Assembly: GCF_004342425.1 (NCBI RefSeq)
Contig: NZ_SLWQ01000010.1
Coordinates: forward strand, 62,001-126,000
Reading direction: 5' to 3'
DNA: 64,000 nucleotides
Origin: Dokdonella fugitiva
GTDB taxonomy: Bacteria; Pseudomonadota; Gammaproteobacteria; Xanthomonadales; Rhodanobacteraceae
Shown: in pieces, positions 45,856 to 55,300 of the stretch
Numbering within the stretch: position 1 is the stretch's first letter
Layout: every line of letters starts with the position of its first letter
Translations under genes and position numbers: made by a program
Notes under the pieces: model-generated
The model's input: only the letters and a program-made list of their open reading frames with translations
Told to the model about the DNA's origin: nothing
Database searches by the model: none

Positions 45856-46007
45856 CGGCAGGCTCCTTGATGGGGTGCGGCGAGGCTAGGCAACCGGCGC
45901 AGCCCGGCGGGTTCCAGTTGTCCCGATTGCGCATGGACCAGTCGCCTGGCGCTTGCCGTCGCGTCGCGGTCGTCGCACGATCGCGCGATTCCGTGATGGG
46001 GCACCGC

Positions 46008-47192
46008 ATGCCATACCGATCCGACGCGACGCCCGCACGCAACCCGGGCATCGATACGCTGCGTGGCCTGTCGATCCTGCTGGTCGTGCTGCACCACCTC
46101 GGCCTGCGCATGCCGCTCAAGGCGAGCCTGCTCGGTGACGTCGTGCCGGCGCGCGTGCTCGCCGCACTCAACTGGAACGGCTACGAAGCCGTGTTCGTGT
46201 TCTTCGTGATCTCCGGCTTCCTCATCGCGCGGCATTCGATCGCGCGCTGGGGCAGCCTCGCGCGCATCGACGTCGGCGCGTTCTACGCGCGCCGCGCCGC
46301 GCGCATCCTGCCGTGCCTCGTGCTCGTCGTGCTCGTGCTGTCGCTGCTCCATCTCGCCGGCGCGGCGGACTACGTGATCGCGCGCGAGGGCCAGTCGCTG
46401 CCGCGTGCGATCGGCGCGGCCTTCGGCCTGCACCTCAACTGGTACGAAGGGCGCACGGGCTACCTGCCCGGCGGCTGGGACGTGCTCTGGTCGCTGTCGA
46501 TCGAGGAGGTGTTCTACCTGGGCTTTCCACTCGCCTGTCTCGCGGTGCGCAGCGAGCGCCTCTTGTTCGTGCTGCTCGCCGCATTCGCCCTGACCTTGCC
46601 GGTCTCGCGCGCGGTGCTCGAGGGCAACGCGATCTGGCAGGAGAAGGCTTACCTGCCCGGAATGGCCGCGATCGCCTCCGGCGTGCTCGCGGCACTGGTT
46701 TCCGCGCGCTGGAGCACGCGCGCGCCATGGCTGGGGCCGCGCCTCGTCATGCTCGGTGCCGCCGGCCTCGCGAGCGTGCTGTTCGTCGAGGGCTGGTGGT
46801 GGTCATGGCTCGGGAACGGCACGATGCTCGTGCTGACCGTGTCGGTCGCCTGCATCCTGGTCGGCCTCGATGGCCGTGAAGGCGTGCGCGGTGCGCGTGG
46901 ATTCGACTGGCTGCGCTCGTTCGGCCGACTCAGCTACGAGATCTACCTCGGCCACATGTTCGTCGTGTTCGCGATCGTCGCGCTGTACCGGGCGAGCGGC
47001 GCGAACGCGGACTGGAGCTTCGTCTGGTACGTGCCGGGCGTCGCGCTGTGCTGGCTGCTCGGCGCCGCGGTTGCCCGCGTGTATTCGCTGCCGTGCGAGC
47101 GCTGGATCGGGCGACGCTTCGCACGCGCGCGGGCACGCAGTGCGCGGCGCGTGTTCGCGCCCGAACGGGCGGCGCCGTCAGGCCTGCAATGA
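46008..47192 (+). CDS. Acyltransferase family 3 membrane protein
   Basis: About 394 residues with ten or so hydrophobic helices and the AT3 signatures: NPGIDTLRGLSILLVVLHHL in helix 1 (including the conserved His), FVISGFLIARHS, FYARRAARILP and, near the end, SYEIYLGHMFVV. The family transfers acyl groups to carbohydrates or lipids across the inner membrane, for example O-acetylation of exopolysaccharide. The ATG at 46008 has GGGG upstream; the in-frame ATG at 45996 would add four residues. The C-terminal tail is strongly Arg-rich. Confidence 0.88.
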   Translation: MPYRSDATPARNPGIDTLRGLSILLVVLHHLGLRMPLKASLLGDVVPARVLAALNWNGYEAVFVFFVISGFLIARHSIARWGSLARIDVGAFYARRAARILPCLVLVVLVLSLLHLAGAADYVIAREGQSLPRAIGAAFGLHLNWYEGRTGYLPGGWDVLWSLSIEEVFYLGFPLACLAVRSERLLFVLLAAFALTLPVSRAVLEGNAIWQEKAYLPGMAAIASGVLAALVSARWSTRAPWLGPRLVMLGAAGLASVLFVEGWWWSWLGNGTMLVLTVSVACILVGLDGREGVRGARGFDWLRSFGRLSYEIYLGHMFVVFAIVALYRASGANADWSFVWYVPGVALCWLLGAAVARVYSLPCERWIGRRFARARARSARRVFAPERAAPSGLQ

Positions 47193-47306
47193 ATCCGTGC
47201 CGCGCGCATGCGCGTCGCGCGTGCGGCCGGTCGCGGGCCAGGCATAACCCTGCCACTGCAGCAGGCCGGCGTAGAGTTCGATGAGTTCACGCATGAGGGC
47301 GCGCAT
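47178..47306 (-). CDS. Possible small protein, 42 residues
   Basis: A short frame, MRALMRELIELYAGLLQWQG followed by YAWPATGRTRD and a short tail, is preceded by acggagacgg. The first half is an aromatic-rich amphipathic helix and looks protein-like, not random. It overlaps the last 15 bp of the acyltransferase gene on the opposite strand. I recognise no family. Confidence 0.35.
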   Translation of the reverse strand: MRALMRELIELYAGLLQWQGYAWPATGRTRDAHARGTDSLQA

Positions 47307-47424
47307 GGTCCGTCTCCGTGGGGTACCGGACATCCGGTGAGGCTACGGTAGCGACGCATGCGGCCCGGGGTGGTGCCAGTCCTCGCGAGACCACGGGAGC
47401 CAGTCCCGCGTGTTCGCGCGCGGT

Positions 47425-47751
47425 TCACTGCGCGGCGTCGTCGCCCTCGAGCCGGTTGCTGCAGTGCCCTTCGATGCAGGCGCACCCGCGCACGTCCGGG
47501 AAGCCGCACACGCCGGCCTCGTGGCGCGCGGCGCATTCCTCGCGCACGCGTTCGGGGAAGGTCACGCTGTCCTTGTTGACGCAGGCGGGCTGGCGGCCGC
47601 AGCAGCTGCCGATGTCCTTGATCGCGCAGTCCGCGTCGACCTCGCAGCGGTAGTCGACCTGTGCCTTGATCGGCGGGCCGAGCAGGCGTGGCGCGGCGTT
47701 CGCGCAGGCGCACAGCGATGCGAGCAGGGCGGTGGCGGGCAGGGCGCGCAT
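47425..47751 (-). CDS. Cys-rich exported (lipo)protein
   Basis: The 108-residue product starts with a signal peptide containing LASLCAC, possibly a lipobox. The mature part has ten Cys in a conserved order (VDYRCEVDADCAIKDIGSCCG, QPACVNKD, REECAA, VCGFPDVRGCACIEGHC), implying several disulfides and a compact fold in the periplasm or at the outer membrane. It resembles a conserved hypothetical protein of proteobacteria without assigned function. It lies 36 bp downstream of the AraC gene in the same direction, so co-transcription is possible. Confidence 0.75.
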   Translation of the reverse strand: MRALPATALLASLCACANAAPRLLGPPIKAQVDYRCEVDADCAIKDIGSCCGRQPACVNKDSVTFPERVREECAARHEAGVCGFPDVRGCACIEGHCSNRLEGDDAAQ

Positions 47752-47787
47752 GCGACGAGCATACGCCGGTCGCGTCCGCCCGGCGCG

Positions 47788-48603
47788 TCAGCTCCGCGCT
47801 GCGTTCAGGTCGCGTGCGAAATCGCCGGGCGTGCGACCCACCAGGGCGCGGAAGTCGCGGATGAAATGCGCCTGGTCGAAGTAGCCGAGATCGAGCGCCA
47901 GCGCGGTCCAGTCGACCCGACCGCCCGCGGCGAGCTGCTCGACCGCTTCGTGCAGCCGGTAGCGGTTGATCACCCATTTCGGACCGACGCCGACGTATTC
48001 GCCGAACAGGCGCTGCAGTGCGCGCACGCCGAGGCCATGGCGTCCGGCGAGCCGGTCGACGCGCGTGAGGCCACGGTCGGCCGCGATGTCGTCGACGATC
48101 GCCGCGACGCGATCGACCTCGGGATCGGGCGGCGGCAGGCGTTCGAGCAGGAATGCGCGCACGACCCTGATCATCGCGTGCTCGTCGGCGGCGTCGAACA
48201 CGCGGCGCTCGAGGTCGCCGGCGGGCGCGCCGAACGCCGGCGCGAGCGCGAGCGAACGATCGGTCAGGCTGGATACCGGTCGACCGAGGAACGGACGGAA
48301 CCCGCCCGGCCGGAACTTCACGCCGAAGGTGAAACTGTCGCCTTCGAGAACGCGCGTGTAGCGACCGCTCGCGACGCCGTGCACGCCGGTGAGGCCGGGT
48401 TCGAACACGAGGTAGACGTTCGGGTGCGGCAGCGTTTCCTGCAGCTGCGGTGCGTGGCCCGCGAGGTTCCAGCGCACGATCCAGTAGTGCTGCACGAACG
48501 CGGCGAGCGGACCGTCGGCGGGATGGCGCGCGTGATGGAACCGCCCGGCGGGTGCGAGCCGGTGCAGGATGCCGCGCGCCTGGCCGGGCCCGAAGTTCAC
48601 CAT
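47788..48603 (-). CDS. AraC-family transcriptional regulator
   Basis: The 271-residue regulator has an N-terminal ligand-type domain (FVQHYWIVRWNLAG, PHPNVYLVFEPG, FGVKFRPGGFRPFLG) typical of the DUF6597 group and a C-terminal AraC double helix-turn-helix: HGLGVRALQRLFGEYVGVGPKWVINRYRLHEA and LALDLGYFDQAHFIRDFRALVGRTPGDF. The ATG at 48603 starts the conserved domain. It is divergent from the DUF3224 gene with 96 bp between the starts, so it may control that gene as well as itself. The effector is unknown. Confidence 0.9.
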   Translation of the reverse strand: MVNFGPGQARGILHRLAPAGRFHHARHPADGPLAAFVQHYWIVRWNLAGHAPQLQETLPHPNVYLVFEPGLTGVHGVASGRYTRVLEGDSFTFGVKFRPGGFRPFLGRPVSSLTDRSLALAPAFGAPAGDLERRVFDAADEHAMIRVVRAFLLERLPPPDPEVDRVAAIVDDIAADRGLTRVDRLAGRHGLGVRALQRLFGEYVGVGPKWVINRYRLHEAVEQLAAGGRVDWTALALDLGYFDQAHFIRDFRALVGRTPGDFARDLNAARS

Positions 48604-48699
48604 CAGCGCACCGGCCCGCCTCGCGCGTGTCGCGTTTTTCCAATCGCCGCGAGGGTGTCCATGCTGCAATGCTCCCGCTGCCGAAGCGGGAGAGCAACC

Positions 48700-49224
48700 A
48701 TGATCATGTCCGGCCGCGCGACACTCACCGCCGTCATCGTCGGCGTGCTCGCCGGCCTTGCCACGCCGACGCCCGCGCACGCGCATGCGTCGACCGAAGA
48801 ATCCGTTCCACGAGGAGCTTCCATGAAACACCACGCCACCGGGCCCTTCGACGTCCAGCTCATCCCGCAGAAGGCCGACAACCCGTACGCCGAGGGCGCC
48901 GGCATCGGCCGCCTCGCGCTCGACAAGCGATTCCATGGCGCGCTCGAGGCGACGAGCCAGGGCGAGATGATCGCCTTCCGCACGAGCATTGCCGACTCCG
49001 CCGGCTACGTCGCGCTGGAACGCGTGACCGGTACGCTCGACGGCCGCGCCGGCAGCTTCGTGCTGCAGCACAGCTCGACGATGCATCGCGGCATCGCGGC
49101 GCAGAGCATCACGGTCGTGCCTGACTCCGGCACCGAAGCCCTCACCGGCCTTTCCGGCTCCATGACGATCACGATCGCCGCCGGCGGCGCGCATACCTAC
49201 GCATTCGACTACGACCTCCCGTAG
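48700..49224 (+). CDS. Exported DUF3224-family protein
   Basis: The 174-residue product has an N-terminal signal sequence (MIMSGRATLTAVIVGVLAGL..., cleavage near AHAHA) followed by a DUF3224 barrel: MKHHATGPFDVQLIPQ, RLALDKRFHGALEATSQGEM, GYVALERVTGTLDGRAGSFVLQHS and the C-terminal GLSGSMTITIAAGGAHTYAFDY. Most DUF3224 proteins are small and cytoplasmic, starting at the internal MKHHATG, so the exported N-terminus is a noteworthy extension. GGGAGAG before the ATG at 48700 supports the longer form. Function unknown. Confidence 0.83.
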   Translation: MIMSGRATLTAVIVGVLAGLATPTPAHAHASTEESVPRGASMKHHATGPFDVQLIPQKADNPYAEGAGIGRLALDKRFHGALEATSQGEMIAFRTSIADSAGYVALERVTGTLDGRAGSFVLQHSSTMHRGIAAQSITVVPDSGTEALTGLSGSMTITIAAGGAHTYAFDYDLP

Positions 49225-49238
49225 GCGGCACGCGCTGC

Positions 49239-49506
49239 GGCGGGACTCGCGCTGCGCGCTCGACCCGCCCTACGCGCTCGACCCGCCCTACGCGCTCGAG
49301 CAGGCGTGGCCGTGGCGTGTAGGGCGGTACGCGCGCAGCGCGTGCCGCCGAAGCGCGGGGCCGAAGCGGAAGACGCGTGTTCCATTTTGGCTTTCCACAC
49401 GCGCCAATGCCGCGGCGGGACTCGCGCTGCGCGCTCGACCCGCCCTACACGCTCGAGCAGGCGCGGCGGTGGCGTGTAGGGCGGTACGCGCGCAGCGCGT
49501 GCCGCC
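49239..49506. repeat. Two dimers of the GTAGGGCGG hairpin family
   Basis: Two elements, 49239-49349 and 49414-49506, each carry hairpin B (ggcgggactcgcgctgcgcg...) and hairpin A (ggcggtacgcgcgcagcgcg...) in the reverse order to the 43.4-kb array, with a ctcgagcaggcg core in place of ggatatcgagg. The first has an extra cgctcgacccgccctac duplication. They fill the gap between the DUF3224 gene and the LysR gene, which converge here. Confidence 0.9.
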
Positions 49507-49529
49507 GAAGCGCACCGGACGCCGCCGAG

Positions 49530-50603
49530 TCAACCATCCTCGAGCGCCGGTTCCGGTTCGGCTTCCGGTTCGGGTTTGCGGCGCGGCATCGGGCGCGAGG
49601 TGACCGACGCGGCGGCGGTGCCGGCGAGTGCGGCGGCGAACGCCTTCCCGGTGCGTTGTTGCTGTTGCTGCGCGCACAGGTCCGGGCACAGCACGTGCAT
49701 GTAGTCGGCGTCGAAGTTGAGGCGGTCGACGAGGAAATCGATGAACGCTCGCACCTTCGGCGACGGCACGCGGCCGCGCGGGAACACCGCGTTGAAGTCG
49801 AGCTCCGGGCCGGTCCAGCCCGACAGCACGCGGCGCACGTGGCCGAGTTCGGCGTACGGCTTGATCGTGACGTCGCTCGCGAGCATCAGGCCTTCTCCCG
49901 ACAGCAATGCGCTGATCAGCGGGCCCGGGTCGTTGGCGACGAGGATCGGGTCGACGCGGTAGTCGTCGACCTTGGTGCCGTCGCCGAGCGTCCAGTGGTA
50001 GGTGCCGTTCATGCCCGACTTGTGGACCGCGAGTGCGCGATGACGCACGAGTTCGTCGGGGTGCTGCGGTTCGCCGTAGCGCTCGACGTAGAGCGGGCTC
50101 GCATACACCTGGGTGCGGAACACCGACAGGCGCCGCGCGGCGAGGTTCGAGTCGGGCAGGTTGCCGACGCGCAGGCCGACGTCGAGCTCCTTCGCGATGA
50201 GGTCGAGCGGTTCCTGCGTGAGGACGAGCTCGACGCGCAACTCCGGATGCAGCGCATAGAACTCGCCGAGCAGCGGCGCGACCCAGGTGATGCCGATGGA
50301 GTAGGGCGCGGTCACGCGCAGCCATCCGCGCGGGCCGCCCTGCAACTGGCCGACCGCGCTTTCCGCCTCGTCGAGCTGGCGCGCGATCTGCTGGCAATGC
50401 TCGAAGTAGATCGCGCCGGCTTCGGTGAGGCCGAGCTTGCGCGTCGTACGGTGCAGGAGTTGCGCGCCGAGACGCTCCTCGAGCTCCTGCACCTTGCGAC
50501 TGACCGAGGTCTTGGGCAGGCGCAAGGCGCGCGCTGCCGCGATGAAACTTCCGTGTTCGACCACCTTCACGAAAATCAGGGTGTCGTTGAGGTCGCGGGC
50601 CAT
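49530..50603 (-). CDS. LysR-family transcriptional regulator
   Basis: The 357-residue protein has an N-terminal LysR helix-turn-helix (LIFVKVVEHGSFIAAARALRLPKTSVSRKVQELEERLGAQLLHRTTRKL) and a periplasmic-binding-protein-like effector domain (about 90-300). An unusual C-terminal extension follows with QQQQQ and an alternating Glu-Pro tail. The start at 50603 gives MARDLNDTLIF, the usual beginning; longer in-frame starts exist. It is divergent from a MexEF-OprN-like operon across a 294-bp intergenic region, the arrangement of MexT-type local regulators, so control of that operon is likely. No clear LysR box was pinned down. Confidence 0.92.
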   Translation of the reverse strand: MARDLNDTLIFVKVVEHGSFIAAARALRLPKTSVSRKVQELEERLGAQLLHRTTRKLGLTEAGAIYFEHCQQIARQLDEAESAVGQLQGGPRGWLRVTAPYSIGITWVAPLLGEFYALHPELRVELVLTQEPLDLIAKELDVGLRVGNLPDSNLAARRLSVFRTQVYASPLYVERYGEPQHPDELVRHRALAVHKSGMNGTYHWTLGDGTKVDDYRVDPILVANDPGPLISALLSGEGLMLASDVTIKPYAELGHVRRVLSGWTGPELDFNAVFPRGRVPSPKVRAFIDFLVDRLNFDADYMHVLCPDLCAQQQQQRTGKAFAAALAGTAAASVTSRPMPRRKPEPEAEPEPALEDG

Positions 50604-50897
50604 GCTCGACTCCGAACGGGGCAGGGATTGGCCCGATGTCGGGACGGTCATTCCCTCATTCAAGCTCTATTTAACGGGAACCCACGCCCTTACTCCGTAG
50701 CGCGAGGCCAGTCGCCGACCCGATTCCGCCGCTGTCGATCCGGGCATGCCTGCTTCGTCGAACGGATGGATCGCCGCCCGTCGGGTGTCGCGCAAACACC
50801 GAATAGCCCTATCGGCGGCAACGCCCGACGCTTGGTCGGGCGCGTCGCCGATGCCAACGATTTTCCGGAAATCACACTCAAGAAACGAGGTCTGCAC

Positions 50898-52103
50898 ATG
50901 AACTCGCGTCATGCTTCCCTCTTCTCCACGCCGCGACCCGCTGCGATCGCGCTCGCGGCCGCGTTCGCCGCGGCGTTCGTCGCCGCCGGTTGCAGCAGCC
51001 ACGCCGCCTCCGGCGAGGCGCACATGCCACCCCCGCCCGAAGTCAGCGTCGCCCAGGTCCTGGTCAAGAACGTGCGCCAGTGGGACGACTTCACCGGCCG
51101 CGTCTCGGCCATCCAGAGCGTCGAACTGCGTCCGCGCGTGAGTGGCTACGTCGACAAGGTCGCCTACAAGGAAGGCAGCGAAGTCGCCAAGGGCGACCTC
51201 CTGTTCGTGATCGACCAGCGCCCGTACCGCGCCCAGCTCGCCAAGGCGCAGGCCGACCTCGCGCGTGCACGCAGCGAAGCTCAGCTCGCGAAGACGCAGG
51301 ATGCGCGCGCGCAGACCCTCGTTTCCGCCAAGGCGATCTCGCGCGAGGAGTTCGACACGCGTCACGCCGCCGTCGCCCAGGCCGAAGCCGCGGTGCGCGC
51401 GGCGCAGGCCGCGGTGACCAGTGCCGAGCTCGACCTGCAGTTCACCGAGGTGCGCTCGCCGATCGCCGGCCGCACGGGCAAGGCGATGATTACCGTCGGC
51501 AACCTCGCGCGCGCCGACGAAACGTTGCTCACCACCGTCGTCTCGATGGATCCGATGTACGTCGACTTCGAAGGCGACGAGCAGGCGTACCTGCGCTACG
51601 GCGAACTCGCCCGCAAGGGCCAGCGCGCCGAGCTGTCCAACCCGGTGCGCGTCGGCCTCGCCAACGAGGACGATTATCCGCACCGGGGCACGGTCGAGTT
51701 CGTCGACAACCGCGTCGATCCGGCCACCGGCACGATCCACGCGCGCGCGGTGCTGCCCAATCCCGATCGCGCGCTGACGCCGGGCCTGTTCGCGCGCGTG
51801 CAGCTCGAAGGCAGCGCCGAGTTCAAGGCGATGCTCGTCGACGACAAGGCGATCCTCACCGACCAGGACCGCAAGTACGTCTACGTGCTCGGCCCGGACA
51901 ACAAGGCGATGCGCAAGGACATCGTGGCCGGCCGCGTCATCGACGGCCTGCGCGTGGTCGATTCCGGCCTCGAGGCAGAGGACAGCGTGATCATCCGCGG
52001 CATGCAGAAGATCTTCTTCCCCGGCATGCCGGTGCAGCCGAAGACGATCGCGATGGACGAACGCGCCGCACCGGCGGGCCAGGACGCGGTCGCGATGAAG
52101 TAG
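50898..52103 (+). CDS. RND efflux adaptor lipoprotein (MexE/AcrA-like)
   Basis: The 401-residue adaptor has a lipoprotein signal (cleavage before Cys in VAAGCSS), the two lipoyl halves (VSGYVDKVAYKEGSEVAKGDLL and LQFTEVRSPIAGRTGKAMITVG), an alpha-helical hairpin between them (YRAQLAKAQADLARARSEAQ onward) and beta-barrel domains (GLANEDDYPHRGTVEFVDNRVD). It bridges the inner-membrane pump to the outer-membrane channel. First gene of the operon; the ATG at 50898 has ACGAGG upstream. A 215-bp gap with an inverted-repeat element separates it from the permease gene. Confidence 0.94.
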   Translation: MNSRHASLFSTPRPAAIALAAAFAAAFVAAGCSSHAASGEAHMPPPPEVSVAQVLVKNVRQWDDFTGRVSAIQSVELRPRVSGYVDKVAYKEGSEVAKGDLLFVIDQRPYRAQLAKAQADLARARSEAQLAKTQDARAQTLVSAKAISREEFDTRHAAVAQAEAAVRAAQAAVTSAELDLQFTEVRSPIAGRTGKAMITVGNLARADETLLTTVVSMDPMYVDFEGDEQAYLRYGELARKGQRAELSNPVRVGLANEDDYPHRGTVEFVDNRVDPATGTIHARAVLPNPDRALTPGLFARVQLEGSAEFKAMLVDDKAILTDQDRKYVYVLGPDNKAMRKDIVAGRVIDGLRVVDSGLEAEDSVIIRGMQKIFFPGMPVQPKTIAMDERAAPAGQDAVAMK

Positions 52104-52113
52104 CCGCAACGCC

Positions 52114-52200
52114 CGTCGTCCCGGCGGATACCGGGACCCGGTGCCTCCATCGAGGCCACGGGTGAAGACGCCGGGTTCCGGCTTCCGCCGGAGCGACGAG
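52114..52200. repeat. 87-bp inverted-repeat element inside the efflux operon
   Basis: The left arm (cgtcgtcccggcgg...accc) and right arm (ccgggttccggcttcc...cgacgag) are imperfect complements over about 28 bp with a 30-bp centre. The pattern belongs to the widespread cgtCcCgGcgga...CCGGgaCC intergenic repeat class. It sits 11 bp after the adaptor stop codon and would form a stable hairpin in the operon mRNA. Confidence 0.75.
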
Positions 52201-52318
52201 GAAGAAACGAGGCGCAGCCGACCGGCGACAGCGCCGCCCGGCTCCCGAAGCACACAGCAATGCCGCCTCCCGATGGAGGCGGTCCGGATGCGGCCGTGCG
52301 CCGCGCAAGGACAAACCC

Positions 52319-55300
52319 ATGGACTTTTCCAGATTCTTCATCGACCGGCCGATCTTCGCCGCGGTGTTGTCGATCGTGATCTTCGCCGCCGGCCTGATCG
52401 CGATCCCGATCCTGCCGATCAGCGAATATCCCGAAGTGGTGCCGCCGTCGGTGATCGTGCGCACGGTCTACCCGGGCGCGAATCCGAAGGTGATCGCCGA
52501 CACCGTGTCGACGCCGCTGGAGGAAGCGATCAACGGCGTCGAGAACATGATGTACATCAAGTCGGTCGCCGGTTCCGACGGCGTGCTGCAGATGACCGTC
52601 ACGTTCCGTCCCGGCACCGATGCCGACGACGCCGCGGTGCGAGTGCAGAACCGCGTGAGCCAGGCGCTCGCGCGCCTGCCCGAGGACGTGCGCCGCCAGG
52701 GCGTGACCACGCAGAAGCAGTCGCCGACCTTCCTCATGGTCGTGCACCTGACCTCGCCGAGCGGCAAGTACGACACGCTGTACCTGCGCAACTACGCGCG
52801 CATGCACGTCAAGGACACGCTCGCGCGCCTGCAGGGCGTCGGCGACGCGCAGATCTTCGGCGGCGGCGACTATGCGATGCGCGCGTGGCTCGACCCCGAC
52901 AAGGTCGCCTCGCGCGGCCTCACCGCAGGCGACGTCGTCGCGGCGATGCGCGAGCAGAACGTGCAGGTCTCGGCCGGCCAGCTCGGTGCCGAGCCGATGC
53001 CGAGCAGCAACTTCCTCACCCTGATCAACGCGCAGGGTCGCCTCAAGACGCCGGAGGAATTCGGCAACATCGTGCTCAAGGCCGGCGCGGACGGCGAGAT
53101 CGTGCGCCTGTCCGACGTCGCGCGGCTCGAACTCGGCGCGGGCGACTACACCCTGCGCTCGCAACTCGATGGCAAGAACGCGGTCGGCATCGGCATCTTC
53201 CAGGCGCCGGGCGCGAACGCGCTGGAGATCCAGAAGTCGGTCATCGCCAACATGGACGAGATGGCCAAGCGCTTCCCCGAGGGCATCAAGTACGAGGCCG
53301 TCTACGACACGACGATCTTCGTGCGCGACTCGATCAAGGCGGTGGTGAGCACGCTGCTCGAGGCGGTGCTGCTGGTCGTGCTCGTGGTGATCCTGTTCCT
53401 GCAGACCTGGCGCGCGTCGATCATCCCGCTGATCGCGGTACCGGTGTCGATCGTCGGCACGTTCGCGGCGCTCTACCTGCTCGGTTTCTCGATCAACACG
53501 CTGAGCCTGTTCGGCCTCGTGCTCGCGATCGGCATCGTCGTCGACGACGCGATCGTCGTGGTGGAGAACGTCGAGCGCAACATCGAGGAAGGCCGCAGCC
53601 CGCTCGAGGCGGCGCACCAGGCGATGAAGGAAGTGTCCGGCCCGATCATCGCGATCGCGCTGGTGCTGTGCGCGGTGTTCGTGCCGATGGCGTTCCTCAA
53701 CGGCGTGACCGGCCAGTTCTACAAGCAGTTCGCGGTGACGATCGCGATCTCGACGGTCATCTCGGCGATCAACTCGCTGACCCTGTCGCCCGCGCTCGCC
53801 GCGCGCCTGCTCAAGGCGCACGACGCGCCGAAGGACGCGCTGTCGCGCCTGATCGAGCGCCTGTTCGGCTGGGTGTTCCGTCCGTTCAACCGCTTCTTCA
53901 AGCGCAGCTCGGATCGCTACCAGGGCGCGGTGTCGCGCACGCTGGTGCGTCGCGCCGCGGTGTTCGCGGTGTACGCGGTGCTGCTCGTCGCGACGGGGCT
54001 GATGTTCCGCATCGTGCCGCCGGGCTTCATCCCGACCCAGGACAAGCTCTACCTGATCGCGGGCGTGAAGACGCCGGAAGGTTCGTCGATCGAACGCACC
54101 GACGCGCTGCTCAAGAAGGTCGCCGACATCGCGATGAAGACCGAAGGCGTCGCGCACTCGGTCGCGTTCCCGGGCCTCAACGCGCTGCAGTTCACCAACA
54201 CCCCGAACACGGGCGTGGTGTTCTTTCCGCTGAAGCCGTTCAACGAGCGTCATCGCACGGCGGCCGAGATCGTCACCGAGATCAACCAGAAGATCGGCGG
54301 CCTGCAGGACGGCTTCACGTTCGCGCTGATGCCGCCGCCGATCCTCGGCCTCGGCAACGGCAACGGCTACCAGGCCTTCATCGAGGACCGCGACAACCTC
54401 GGCTACGGCGCGCTGCAGACCGCGGTGCAGTCGATGCAGGGTGCGATCGCGCAGACGCCGGGCATGGGCTTCCCGATCTCGAGCTACCAGGCCAACGTGC
54501 CGCAGCTCGACGCCGAGGTCGACCGCGTCAAGGCGAAGGCGCAGGGCGTGTCGCTGACCGGCCTGTTCGACACGCTGCAGACCTACCTCGGCTCGGTCTA
54601 CGTCAACGACTTCAACCAGTTCGGCCGCACCTGGCAGGTCATCGCGCAGGCGGACGGTTCGTTCCGCGACAGCGTCGAGGACATCGCCAAGCTGCGCACG
54701 CGCAACGACCGCGGCGAGATGGTGCCGATCGGCTCGATGGTGAAGATCCACCAGACCTACGGCCCCGACCCGGTGCTGCGCTACAACGGCTATCCCGCGG
54801 CGGACCTCGCCGGCGAAGGCGACCCGCGCCTGCTGTCGTCGGCGCAGGCGATGGGCATCGTCGCCGACACCGCCGACAAGGTGCTGCCGAACGGCATGAA
54901 GATCGAATGGACCGATCTCAGCTACCAGCAGGCGACGCAGGGCAAGGCCGCGCTGGTCGTGTTCCCGCTGGCGATCCTGCTCGCGTTCCTCGTGCTTGCG
55001 GCGCTGTACGAGAGCTGGACCCTGCCGCTCGCGGTGATCCTGATCGTGCCGATGTGCATGCTCGCCGCGCTGCTCGGCGTCAAGCTCACCGGCGGCGACA
55101 ACAACGTGTTCGTGCAGGTGGGCCTGGTCGTGCTGATGGGCCTCGCGTGCAAGAACGCGATCCTCATCGTCGAGTTCGCGCGCGAGCTGGAGATGCAGGG
55201 CAGGGGCATCGTCGAGGCCGCGCTGGAAGCGTGCCGCCTGCGCCTGCGCCCGATCGTGATGACCTCGATCGCGTTCATTGCCGGCACCGTGCCGCTCGTG

